From assembly GCA_034436375.1 (NCBI GenBank), contig DAOTVS010000304.1, positions 1 to 39,896 on the forward strand: a stretch of DNA of 39,896 nt, given 5' to 3'. Below, one piece after another: positions 21,862 to 30,638 of the stretch. Numbering within the stretch: position 1 is the first letter of the stretch; the number at the start of each line of letters is the position of its first letter. This stretch comes from DAOTVS01 sp034436375. Its GTDB lineage: Bacteria > Chloroflexota > Anaerolineae > SpSt-313. The translations under genes were made by a program, and so were the position numbers. The notes beneath the pieces were generated by a model. It searched no databases. It had not been told where the DNA came from and saw only the letters and a program-made list of their open reading frames with translations.

Positions 21862-22785
21862 TCAACTCTCCAGCAAATGCATGAACACATCCTCGAGCGT
21901 CGGGCTGACGGGCCTGAGGTGGATGAGGGTGACGCTGGCGGCCGCGAGTGCATTGGGCAGGCGCGCCAACGGCCCGGCCGCCTCGCGCACGCGCAGGTGC
22001 AGGCGATCGCCAAAGGTCTGCACATCTTCCACGTCGGGGTCTTTAGCGGCCACGCGCCGGGCCTCTCCCTGGGGCTGGGCCGCCAGCTCGAGCACGCGCC
22101 CCTGCAGGCGATTGATCAGCTCGCGTGGCGTGCCATCGAGCAGGGCCTGGCCTTTGTTCATAAAGATGACGCGGTTGAAGCGCATGGCCTCATCCATGTA
22201 GGGTGTGCTGACCAGCACTGCCGACCCCGCCCGCATCAGCCCGATGAGCAGGTGCCAGAACTCCTGCCGGGCGACCGGGTCGACGCCGCCCGTCGGCTCG
22301 TCGAGCAGCAGCACCTGCGGGCGGTGCACAAGGGCCGTCGCCAGCCCGAGCTTTTTCTGCATGCCGCCGGAGAGGGCGATGGCCGGGCGGTCGGCGAATT
22401 TCGCCAACCCCGCGAACTCGAGCAACTCCCGCGAGCGGGCGCGGCGCTCAGCGCTGGGGATGTCGAAAACCTCGCCAAAGAAATCGAGATTCTCGGCCAC
22501 GCTCAGATCACCGTAGAGGCTGAAAGCCTGCGCCAGGTAGCCGATATGCTCCCGTGCGCGCTCGACCTGCCTGGGCAGCTCATAGCCGGCGACGCGGATC
22601 CGCCCGCTCGTGGGGTTGAGGGCGCCGCAGAGCAGGCGCATGGCTGTCGTCTTGCCTGCGCCGTCGGGCCCCACCAGGCCGACCATCTCACCGGGCCGCA
22701 CCTGCAGGTTCAGGCCGTCCACGGCGCGCAGGGAGCCGAACGTCTTGACCAGGTCCTCGGTTTCGAGCAGAAATTCCTTATCCAT
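21862..22785 (-). CDS. ABC transporter ATPase, first subunit with Pro in the H-loop (mirror copy)
   Basis: Identical 307-residue ATPase to 17112-18035. The switch histidine is replaced by Pro195. The gene sits three bases upstream of the canonical partner in the same direction. Confidence 0.87.
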   Translation of the reverse strand: MDKEFLLETEDLVKTFGSLRAVDGLNLQVRPGEMVGLVGPDGAGKTTAMRLLCGALNPTSGRIRVAGYELPRQVERAREHIGYLAQAFSLYGDLSVAENLDFFGEVFDIPSAERRARSRELLEFAGLAKFADRPAIALSGGMQKKLGLATALVHRPQVLLLDEPTGGVDPVARQEFWHLLIGLMRAGSAVLVSTPYMDEAMRFNRVIFMNKGQALLDGTPRELINRLQGRVLELAAQPQGEARRVAAKDPDVEDVQTFGDRLHLRVREAAGPLARLPNALAAASVTLIHLRPVSPTLEDVFMHLLES

Positions 22786-22786
22786 A

Positions 22787-24097
22787 TCACTTTTGGGCAA
22801 AGGTTACATCGGCCGGCGTGCCGGGCTTGAGGGCCAGGTCGGGGTTGGCGATGCTCAGGCGTACGGCAAATACGGTGTCTTTGCGGCCCTCGGTAGTCTG
22901 CACATTGCGCGGGGTGAACTCGGCCTGATCGGCAACGCGCAGCACCGTGGCCGTAAAGGTGCGATTGGGATAGGCATCGACATGAACCGAAGCCTGCTCA
23001 CCGTGGGTGACGCGCGCAAACTCTTCCTCCGGCAGATAGACGGTCACCTCGAGAGAGTTGAGCTGGCCGATCTGGAACAATGTCGCCCCGGCCATGGCCA
23101 TCTCGCCCGGCTCGATACTGCGCGAAAGGATCACGCCATCTATGGGAGCCGTCACCGTGACTTTGTTCAACTGGAGCTGAATGGCCTGCACCTGGGCCTT
23201 GGCCGTGTCGACCTGACCCTGCGCCGCCGCCAGTTGCTGCGCTCGCGTGCCGGCCTTGAGCGCATCGAGCTGAGACTGGGCAAGCTCCACCTGCGCCGCC
23301 GCTGCCTTCTCATCATAGGAGGTGTAGGGCTGCTTGGCCAGGGCTAATTGGGCCTGGGCAATGCGCACCGCTTCTTCGGTCTGCGAGATGACCTCAGGGG
23401 TAGAGCCGGCCTGGAGCTGGGCGAGCCGCGTCTCGGCCTGCTGCACGCCCGTTTCTGCCGCGGCCACCTGCGCCTGGGCCGCGGTGCACTGGTACGAGGG
23501 CGCCATCTTGTTCCCGCAGATGCCATCACGGCTGCTCTGAGCAGCCCACAGGGCGTCCTTCGCCTGTTCGACGGCCAGCCTGGCCAGGGCGATGTCCTGG
23601 TCGGTTGCCCCCTTTTTCACCTGATCCAGCTTGGCCTGCGCCGCCGCCAGGTTCGCCTCGGCCTGGGCAACCGTCTCGGGCCGCGGCCCCGCCTTGATGG
23701 CATCGAGCTTGGCTTGCGCCGCGTCCAGGGCCGCCTGGGCCTGGCGCAACTGCTCGGCCGTCGGCCCGGCCGCGAGCAGGTCATAGTTGGCCTGCGCCGT
23801 CTGGAGGGCGGCCTTGGCCTGGGCCAGTTGGGTCTGCAGGGTCGCATCGTCGAGCTTGGCCAGCGCCTGCCCAGCTTTCACGCTCTGCCCCTCTTCGGCC
23901 AGCACCTGGAGCACACGCCCATTGAGGTCCGACGAGAGGTTCACCACGCGCGTTTCGATGGTGCCCGAGGCCGTCAGCGCATGGTCGGCGGCCTGGTTGC
24001 GGTCCAACACATAACAGCCCCCGGCTGCTGCCAGCACAACAATGACCGCTACGATAGCAACGATCCTGAATCCGCCTGACAGGCGAGATGATTTCAT
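22787..24097 (-). CDS. HlyD-family membrane fusion protein (mirror copy)
   Basis: Identical 436-residue periplasmic adaptor to 15800-17110, with an N-terminal anchor, split lipoyl domain and long coiled-coil hairpin with two tip cysteines. It ends one base before the ATPase start. Confidence 0.87.
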   Translation of the reverse strand: MKSSRLSGGFRIVAIVAVIVVLAAAGGCYVLDRNQAADHALTASGTIETRVVNLSSDLNGRVLQVLAEEGQSVKAGQALAKLDDATLQTQLAQAKAALQTAQANYDLLAAGPTAEQLRQAQAALDAAQAKLDAIKAGPRPETVAQAEANLAAAQAKLDQVKKGATDQDIALARLAVEQAKDALWAAQSSRDGICGNKMAPSYQCTAAQAQVAAAETGVQQAETRLAQLQAGSTPEVISQTEEAVRIAQAQLALAKQPYTSYDEKAAAAQVELAQSQLDALKAGTRAQQLAAAQGQVDTAKAQVQAIQLQLNKVTVTAPIDGVILSRSIEPGEMAMAGATLFQIGQLNSLEVTVYLPEEEFARVTHGEQASVHVDAYPNRTFTATVLRVADQAEFTPRNVQTTEGRKDTVFAVRLSIANPDLALKPGTPADVTFAQK

Positions 24098-24124
24098 AGA
24101 GATACCCCTTTCCAGAGTTTGAGT

Positions 24125-25252
24125 CTAGTCGAGTGTCTTGCGGAAGCGGAGCGCTGCGAGCCCCAGCAGGGCCAATGCAAAGGCCGTCAGGGCGAGAACC
24201 TGGGGCAGGATCAGCTCCAAGCCTGCTCCCTTGATGACGATGGCGCGCAAGACCTGCAAGAAATAGGTCAAAGGCAGTAGCTTGGCGATGGCCTGCAGGA
24301 CGGGCGGCAGGGCGGCGACGGGGAAGATGAACCCCGAGAGCATCATGGACGGCAGCATGATGGGCATGACCATGAATTGGGCCTGCTGTTGGGTGCGGGC
24401 AAAGGTTGACACCAACAGGCCCAGGCCCAGGTTGGGCAGCAGGAAAAGCGCGCTGATGGTCAGCAAGAGGGCAAAGCTGCCACGGATGGGCACATGGAAC
24501 CACAGCGTGCCCACAAGGAGGATAAGGAGGACATTCGCCATGGAGACGATGACGTAGGGGGTGATCTTGGCGATCACCAGCTCCCAGTTGCGAATGGGCG
24601 TCACGATCAGTTGCTCGATGGTGCCGCGTTCCCGCTCCTTGACGATGGCCGCCGAGGTCAGGTTCGTCGTCGTCATCATCAGGATCATGGCGATCAGCCC
24701 GGGAACCAGGTTATAGCTGCTCTGCATATCCGGGTTGTAGAGCACGCGGGTGCGCACGTCCAGGGGTGAGTCGGCGCTCATCACCGGGCCGCGGGCGGCC
24801 AGTTGTTCCAGGCGAATCTTGGCTCCCTGCGCCTGGCCGACGAGGGTAGCGGCCGAGAGGGCGGTGCTGGCGATGGTCGAGTCGGAGCCGTCAATCAGCA
24901 CAGCTACCGTTGCCGTGCGGCCTGCAGCCAGGTCATCGGCGTATTGGGGCGGGATCATGATGGCCACGCGGGCCTGCCCGCCCTGGATCAATCGTCGGGC
25001 GTCGGCCTCGCTATAGACCACATAGTCGAGGGCGAAATAACCGGTGGCCCGATACGCGTCCAGCAGGGCGCGGCTCGCCTGGCTGTTATCCTGGTCGAAC
25101 ACCACCGTGACCACATTGCGCACATCCATGTTGGTGGCATAGCCCAGCAGAAGTAACTGCAGGATGGGCATAATGAAAATCATCACCACCGTGCGCGGGT
25201 CGCGCCGCATGTGGGTCAGTTCTTTGCGCATTAGCGCTCGTAAACGTCGCAT
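24125..25252 (-). CDS. ABC-2 type exporter permease (mirror copy)
   Basis: Identical 375-residue permease to 14645-15772 and first gene of the mirrored exporter operon. It has one N-terminal helix, an external domain and a C-terminal membrane bundle with the KERERGTIEQL coupling stretch. Confidence 0.89.
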   Translation of the reverse strand: MRRLRALMRKELTHMRRDPRTVVMIFIMPILQLLLLGYATNMDVRNVVTVVFDQDNSQASRALLDAYRATGYFALDYVVYSEADARRLIQGGQARVAIMIPPQYADDLAAGRTATVAVLIDGSDSTIASTALSAATLVGQAQGAKIRLEQLAARGPVMSADSPLDVRTRVLYNPDMQSSYNLVPGLIAMILMMTTTNLTSAAIVKERERGTIEQLIVTPIRNWELVIAKITPYVIVSMANVLLILLVGTLWFHVPIRGSFALLLTISALFLLPNLGLGLLVSTFARTQQQAQFMVMPIMLPSMMLSGFIFPVAALPPVLQAIAKLLPLTYFLQVLRAIVIKGAGLELILPQVLALTAFALALLGLAALRFRKTLD

Positions 25253-25384
25253 CGACTTGCTCCTTCCGGGGCAGGGGCGATGATGGCGCGGCAGGCGCGA
25301 GCCCGCAAGGCGCCAGTTGGGAAAAAAGCATCGTCGCTGGTTGGGCGTGCGTATTGCCGGGGCGTGCGCTCCGGTATACCCCGT

Positions 25385-25903
25385 TCAGCGGGCTGTAACA
25401 GGGCCCGGCTCTTCCGTGGGGGGAAGCTTGCCGTGGTCGCACGGGGACAGGTCCGCAGAGGCGATAGCGAGCAGGGCCTGCAGCGCCTGTGACAGGCCCG
25501 CCAGGTCCTGATCGCTCAGGCGCCGCAGCCAATTCACCAGGCGCTGGTGGCTCCCTTGGAGCTGCTCGACCAGCTCGCGGCCGTGGGCAGAGAGCTCGAC
25601 CAGCGTGCGCCGCCGGTCGGCCGGGTCCTCTGTTCGCGTCACCAGGTTGCGCCGGACGAGCACGTTGACCAGAAGGCTGGCGGCCGGCTTGCCGATATCC
25701 AGGGCCTGAGCCAACCCGCCGACCGGCAAAGGGCCGCTGTGCGCAATCACCTGGAGCGCCTTGAGCTGGCTCATCGTCAGGTCGAGCCGAGACCACAGGG
25801 GGGCGATATTGGCCTGCAGTTGATGGACGAAGCTTTTCTGCAGCCCCACCACCTGCTCGATCATCTGCTCGCGCTCAGCGCCCGCTAATAGTTTCTGTTC
25901 CAT
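25385..25903 (-). CDS. MarR-family transcriptional regulator (mirror copy)
   Basis: Identical 172-residue winged-helix regulator to 13994-14512. It lies upstream of and in the same direction as the mirrored exporter, and its ATG directly follows the -10 box. Confidence 0.89.
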   Translation of the reverse strand: MEQKLLAGAEREQMIEQVVGLQKSFVHQLQANIAPLWSRLDLTMSQLKALQVIAHSGPLPVGGLAQALDIGKPAASLLVNVLVRRNLVTRTEDPADRRRTLVELSAHGRELVEQLQGSHQRLVNWLRRLSDQDLAGLSQALQALLAIASADLSPCDHGKLPPTEEPGPVTAR

Positions 25904-25913
25904 GAAACTATTA
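25886..25913. promoter_or_regulatory. Operator palindrome over the MarR start codon (mirror copy)
   Basis: The same perfect 10-base arms with an eight-base spacer as at 13984-14011. Confidence 0.65.
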
Positions 25914-25938
25914 TAGGCAGAGTAATTGATTTGGTCAA
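25910..25938 (-). promoter_or_regulatory. Leaderless MarR promoter (mirror copy)
   Basis: TTGACC, 17-base spacer and TATAAT read on the minus strand. This is the mirror of 13959-13987. Confidence 0.75.
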
Positions 25939-25988
25939 AATGAACGAAAAGCATATATCGGTGAGTTGAAAGTGCTGGGGTGCGAGGA

Positions 25989-26096
25989 CGCTTTGGAGCA
26001 CGAAAGGCGCGAAAAGGTTGAGCCAGGTGGCGTTGATAAACAATCATATGGCCGGAGTGTGGCTTGTGCCTTTCGCGCCTTTCGTGCTCCAAAGTG
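25989..26096. repeat. Inverted repeat after the GH2 gene (mirror copy)
   Basis: Mirror of 13801-13908. Arms of about 27 bases surround a 53-base loop. Confidence 0.7.
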
Positions 26097-26097
26097 C

Positions 26098-28422
26098 TTA
26101 TTCTGCCCGAATCACAACCTCCGCCGGCTCGATCCCATCGGCCTGGGCGCGCAGGTGGATCTCGCCCGACTGCTCGCCTGCCTGTACGACGGCCAGGCAG
26201 CGGCCGCGGAAGGCCCGGCGCGTGTGCCCCCGGTAGGGCTCTTCGCTGCGCGGGTTGCTGTTGCCCACGGCGGCGATGGCGCCCGGCCCCTGGATAGTGA
26301 AGAACACCTGTGGCTCGGCGGTGGGGTGCACTCGCCCCTCCGCATCGAGGATCTCGACGGTGACGTAGCTCAGGCTGCCCGGCGCAGCCTTGATGGCGGC
26401 GCGGTCGGGGCTCAGGCGGATGCGTGCGGGGGCGCTGCACGTCTGGAGGGGGCATTCGGCGCATGGCTTACTGCCCTGATAACCGACGGCCCTGAGCGCG
26501 CCCGGCTCATAGGGCACGTCAAAGGTGGCCATAAAACGCTCCCGGCGGGTGGTCGGCTGCGCGCCCAGCGAGCGCCCGTTCAGGAAGAGCTCGACCTGCT
26601 CACAGGCCGAGTAGACGTCTACCTTGAAGGTCTCTCCCTCACGGCCCGGCCAGGTCCAGTTGGGCCAGACCTCGGGCCAGCCCCAGTAGGAGGGCTCGAG
26701 CTTGGGCTCGGCGGGCAGGGGGGTGTGCACGGCGATGTAGAGCGGATCGCCCCGCTGCCAGAGCACGTCGCGGTAGTAGGATTGCGGTCGCTTGAAGCCG
26801 CAGAGGTCCATGTCGCCGCAGTTGGCCTGGTGCCAGGGATAGCCGGGGAGGTGCTCCTTCTCGCCCACGGGGCGCAGGCGGCCGATGCCCGCTTCCCCCA
26901 GGTAATCGAGAGAGGTCCAGACGAAATCGCCGATCACATAGGGCAGGTCCTGCACATCCATCCAGTGCTCAAAGGCCTCCAGGGGCACCGATTCCAGGCC
27001 GACCATCACGCGCTCGGGGTGCCGCTCGTGGTCGGGGCGGTACTGCTTCTCCTGATAGTTGTAGCCACCGACATCGAGGGCGGCAAAGACGGGGTCCGTC
27101 TGCGCCCACTCGCCGGGGCCCCAGAGGCCGCAGATGGCTGAGGTAATGGGCCGGGTCGGGTCCAGCGAGCGCACATGGTCGGCCAGCATGCGCGCGACCT
27201 GCGCACCGCCGCTGCGGCCGTCGCGCTCGTTCACCTCGTTGCCGATGCTCCACATGATGATACTGGGGTGATTGCGGTCGCGTCGGACCATGCTCTCGAT
27301 ATCGCGCTGCCACCAGTCATCGAACGCGACGTGGTAATCGCCCGGATTCTTGCCTTCGCGCCAGCAGTCAAAGGCTTCGTCGATCACGAGCATGCCCAGG
27401 CGGTCACAGGCCTCGAGAAAGGCAGGCGCAGGCGGGTTGTGGGCGCAACGGATGGCGTTATAGCCGGAGGCCTTGTGCAGCTCGACTTTGCGCTCCTCGG
27501 CGCGGTCGAAGGAGGCGGCGCCGAGCACACCGTTATCGTGGTGCACGCAGCCGCCACGGAGCGCCAGGGGCCGGCCGTTGAGGAGGAAGCCCAACTCGGC
27601 ATCGACGTGCAGGCTGCGGATGCCAAAGGGGGTAACTTCCGTATCCACCACCTGCCCTGCCACGAGCACCTCCGTTTCCAGGCGATAGAGGTTTGGCGTA
27701 TCGGGCGACCAGAGCTGGGGCGCGGCCACGGTCAGCTCGCGGGCGAACTCGCGCCGGCCGTGCGCGGCGAGGGTCTCCGCCGTTTCGGTTACGGCAGCTA
27801 TCGAGCCATCGGGCGCAAGGACGCGCGAGCGGAGGGTCACAGGCTGCGCGGAGGCGGTGTCATTCTCGAGGGTGGTGCGCACCCGCACTGTGGCCGCCTC
27901 GGCCGAGACCACGGGTGTGGTGACATAGACGCCCCAGTGCGCCACGTGCACCGGCCCCGCCGTCAGCAGCCACACGTGCCGGTAGATGCCCGAGCCAGAG
28001 TACCAACGGCTGTTCATCAGGGTACTGTTATCCACCCGTACACGCAGGGTGTTCTCGGCGCCGGGTTTGAGGTAGGGCGAGAGGTCCAACACGAAGCTCG
28101 TATAGCCGTAGGGGTGCCGACCGAGGAAATGCTCGTTCAGCGAGACCTCGGCGTTCATGTACACGCCTTCGAACTCGACCATCACCTTCTGGCCGCGCCA
28201 TTCGGGCGGCGCGGCGAACGTCTTGCTATAGAGCCCCCGACCCATGGGGAAGAAACCGCCGTCGGGGCCGGAGGGGTTATCTGGCCGGCGCTCGCCCTCG
28301 ATGGACCAATCGTGGGGCAGATTCACCGTTCGCCACGCCGGGTCGGCAGCGTCGGGCCAGCGCAGGCGATATGAATCGTCCAGACAAAAGCGCCAGTTGT
28401 GGTCAAAGCATTGCTTTTCCAT
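26098..28422 (-). CDS. Glycoside hydrolase family 2 enzyme (mirror copy)
   Basis: Identical 774-residue beta-galactosidase-like enzyme to 11475-13799, with acid/base Glu396 and probable nucleophile Glu477. Its start overlaps the kinase end by 20 bases in this copy too. Confidence 0.89.
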   Translation of the reverse strand: MEKQCFDHNWRFCLDDSYRLRWPDAADPAWRTVNLPHDWSIEGERRPDNPSGPDGGFFPMGRGLYSKTFAAPPEWRGQKVMVEFEGVYMNAEVSLNEHFLGRHPYGYTSFVLDLSPYLKPGAENTLRVRVDNSTLMNSRWYSGSGIYRHVWLLTAGPVHVAHWGVYVTTPVVSAEAATVRVRTTLENDTASAQPVTLRSRVLAPDGSIAAVTETAETLAAHGRREFARELTVAAPQLWSPDTPNLYRLETEVLVAGQVVDTEVTPFGIRSLHVDAELGFLLNGRPLALRGGCVHHDNGVLGAASFDRAEERKVELHKASGYNAIRCAHNPPAPAFLEACDRLGMLVIDEAFDCWREGKNPGDYHVAFDDWWQRDIESMVRRDRNHPSIIMWSIGNEVNERDGRSGGAQVARMLADHVRSLDPTRPITSAICGLWGPGEWAQTDPVFAALDVGGYNYQEKQYRPDHERHPERVMVGLESVPLEAFEHWMDVQDLPYVIGDFVWTSLDYLGEAGIGRLRPVGEKEHLPGYPWHQANCGDMDLCGFKRPQSYYRDVLWQRGDPLYIAVHTPLPAEPKLEPSYWGWPEVWPNWTWPGREGETFKVDVYSACEQVELFLNGRSLGAQPTTRRERFMATFDVPYEPGALRAVGYQGSKPCAECPLQTCSAPARIRLSPDRAAIKAAPGSLSYVTVEILDAEGRVHPTAEPQVFFTIQGPGAIAAVGNSNPRSEEPYRGHTRRAFRGRCLAVVQAGEQSGEIHLRAQADGIEPAEVVIRAE

Positions 28423-30280
28423 TTCTGTCTCCTTTGAGGGTGACGGTAAAGGTTGTCCCTATGCCCAACTGACTCTGTACATCGATCCGGCCGTTGTGCT
28501 CATCGACCACCTGTTTGGCGATGGAGAGGCCCAGGCCGGTACCCTCCTTTTCCATGGCTCGAGCATTGGGCGCCCGATAGAACTCGGCAAAGAGATGCTC
28601 CAGGGCCTCACTGGGGATGCCAATGCCCGTGTCGGCGACAGTGAGGATGAGATCATCACCTTCCCGATGCAGACGAACCTGAACTTGGCCAGCCGAGGGG
28701 GTGTACTTGATCGCATTGTCCACGAGATTGGTGACCAGCCTCTCCAAGTGGTCCGGAATGCCCCACAGCTCATAACTGCCGGGCGCTATCTCAAGAGACA
28801 GTGCCACTCCCTTCCCATCGGCGCGCAGCCGCAGCAGGCCCACAGCCCGTTCGGTCACAGTCTGCAGGTCAACCTGCGAAAGCTCGCGCTGCAAGCGATC
28901 GAGGCGGCCGGCAGCGAGGTCGAGCAGATCGTTGACCAGAGAGATCAGAGATTCCGTCCGTCGTTGGGCTCGCTGCAATAACTCAGTCCCCTTGTCGTTC
29001 ACCGGCCCGGCATAGCCAGCCAGGAGCACGTCCAACAGGCTCTGCACGGCCGCCAAGGGCGAGCGCAACTCGTGCGCCACAAGCTGGACGAACCGTGATT
29101 TGGCCTGGTCCAGCTCTTCCAACTGCCGATAGGCGCGGGCGTTATCGATCGCTACTGCCCCGGCGCTGGCGATGGCCTCCAGGAAGCTCGTATCAGCCGG
29201 CGCATAAAAGTAGCAGACGGCGGAATAGACACGTATCACGCCGATCGGCTGCCCTTTGGCAATCAGTGGGGCGCAGAGGATCGAGCAGATTCCTTCGCGC
29301 GCGACCTCTTCATGGTACTGCAAGCGCGGATCTGTGGGGGCGTTGAGGACCATGACGGTCTTACCCTGCAGCGCTTCCTGATCGAGCAGGCTATGGGCCG
29401 GCTCTACCGGCCCCTTTTTCCAATAATCCTGGCTCAAGCCATAGGCTGCTACCAGCTCCAGGCGCTTTCCGTCGTCGGTCAGAAGGCGAACGGAGCAGCC
29501 CTTGGCATTCATGATCTCGGTGGTGGTACGCACCAGCCGGTTGAGCACCTCGTCGAGCTGCAGACTGGACGAGAGGTCAATGGAGGTCTCATAGAGGGCC
29601 TGGGTGCGGCGGTTGAGGTCCTGCAGGCGAGACTGCAGGCCCAGCATCTCCAGGTCCCGGCGGCGCAGGCTGCGCGTGACACTGGTGGCCAGAAACACGG
29701 TGATGTAGAGGGTCGTCGTGAAGAAGAACAGGACAGCCACCAGATAAACCGGCCGATTATAGAGACCCAGGGGCAAATAGTTCAGCAAGGGCTGGTGCTG
29801 CCAGAGGCCGGTGTATTCCAGACCAGCCAATCCTGCCAGCAACACCGAGGCCAGGGCTGCCTGCATTGCCGCCTCTCGAGGCGAAAGGAGCACGCAGGCA
29901 ATGACAACGTGCAGCAAGTAATAGGGCGCCAAGGGGCTCTCGATGCCGCCCGTCCAGTGCAGCAGCAATGTCAGCGCCAGCCAGTCCGCAGCCACCTGGC
30001 TGTTTGCCAGCAAGCGGTAGGGCGCCAACCTGCCCCGCGCATGTCGTTGGAGCTGGGCCTGCCAGCAGGCAAAGCCTGCGTTGTACAGGGCAATGAGCAA
30101 CGCCATCCCGGCCAGCTTGAGCCAGGGCGCTTGCAGGCCCAGGATGAAGCGGGCCACAGCCGTGACGAGGACGATACCGACCGGCGCCAGCCAACGCAGC
30201 CGTATGAGCCACGCCACACGCTGAACCAGCTCTGTTTCTACCGGTGGTCGCATCTCAACCTCTCGAACGCCATTCTGCAT
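28403..30280 (-). CDS. Membrane sensor histidine kinase with GAF domain (mirror copy)
   Basis: Identical 625-residue kinase to 9617-11494: six membrane helices, GAF, HisKA with His403, and an intact ATPase domain. The alternative start lies at 30253. Confidence 0.89.
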   Translation of the reverse strand: MQNGVREVEMRPPVETELVQRVAWLIRLRWLAPVGIVLVTAVARFILGLQAPWLKLAGMALLIALYNAGFACWQAQLQRHARGRLAPYRLLANSQVAADWLALTLLLHWTGGIESPLAPYYLLHVVIACVLLSPREAAMQAALASVLLAGLAGLEYTGLWQHQPLLNYLPLGLYNRPVYLVAVLFFFTTTLYITVFLATSVTRSLRRRDLEMLGLQSRLQDLNRRTQALYETSIDLSSSLQLDEVLNRLVRTTTEIMNAKGCSVRLLTDDGKRLELVAAYGLSQDYWKKGPVEPAHSLLDQEALQGKTVMVLNAPTDPRLQYHEEVAREGICSILCAPLIAKGQPIGVIRVYSAVCYFYAPADTSFLEAIASAGAVAIDNARAYRQLEELDQAKSRFVQLVAHELRSPLAAVQSLLDVLLAGYAGPVNDKGTELLQRAQRRTESLISLVNDLLDLAAGRLDRLQRELSQVDLQTVTERAVGLLRLRADGKGVALSLEIAPGSYELWGIPDHLERLVTNLVDNAIKYTPSAGQVQVRLHREGDDLILTVADTGIGIPSEALEHLFAEFYRAPNARAMEKEGTGLGLSIAKQVVDEHNGRIDVQSQLGIGTTFTVTLKGDRNGKAML

Positions 30281-30338
30281 GCCTGCCCCCTTTCGCGGCG
30301 CGCGGTCTACCGGTCTGCAGGCGGATGCGAGACGTGCA

Positions 30339-30473
30339 AATCGTTTCGGCCAGCACCTTCTCGACCCGGGGCCGGTAGGGCATGCACGCAAAGCGGTCAT
30401 AGACCTCCGGGTACTCGGCGTAAAGGATGTCCTAGCGGTTCTCGATCGTCTCCGGGGTGCTCTTGGCTGGCAT
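30339..30473 (-). pseudogene. Methyltransferase N-terminal remnant (mirror copy)
   Basis: Mirror of 9424-9558. It has a strong ribosome site, 13 codons, an in-frame TAG, then a recognisable continuation that breaks off before the SAM-binding motif. Confidence 0.5.
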
Positions 30474-30552
30474 GGGGCCTCCTTTGCTCTGTGGCGATCT
30501 GCCCGCGGGGTTGCCGGGCCTTTTGCGCTGCCGCCGTCCGGCGACCTCGCCC

Positions 30553-30630
30553 TGGGGTTTGCAGTGGTTTGGGTTCAGCCTGCCCGCGCCATAGCACGGG
30601 CAGGCTGAAGCCAAACCACTGCAAACCCCA
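30553..30630. terminator. 34-bp-arm hairpin after the alpha-mannosidase (mirror copy)
   Basis: Mirror of 9267-9344, with one mismatch in the 34-base stem and a 10-base loop. Confidence 0.75.
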
Positions 30631-30638
30631 GATACCAT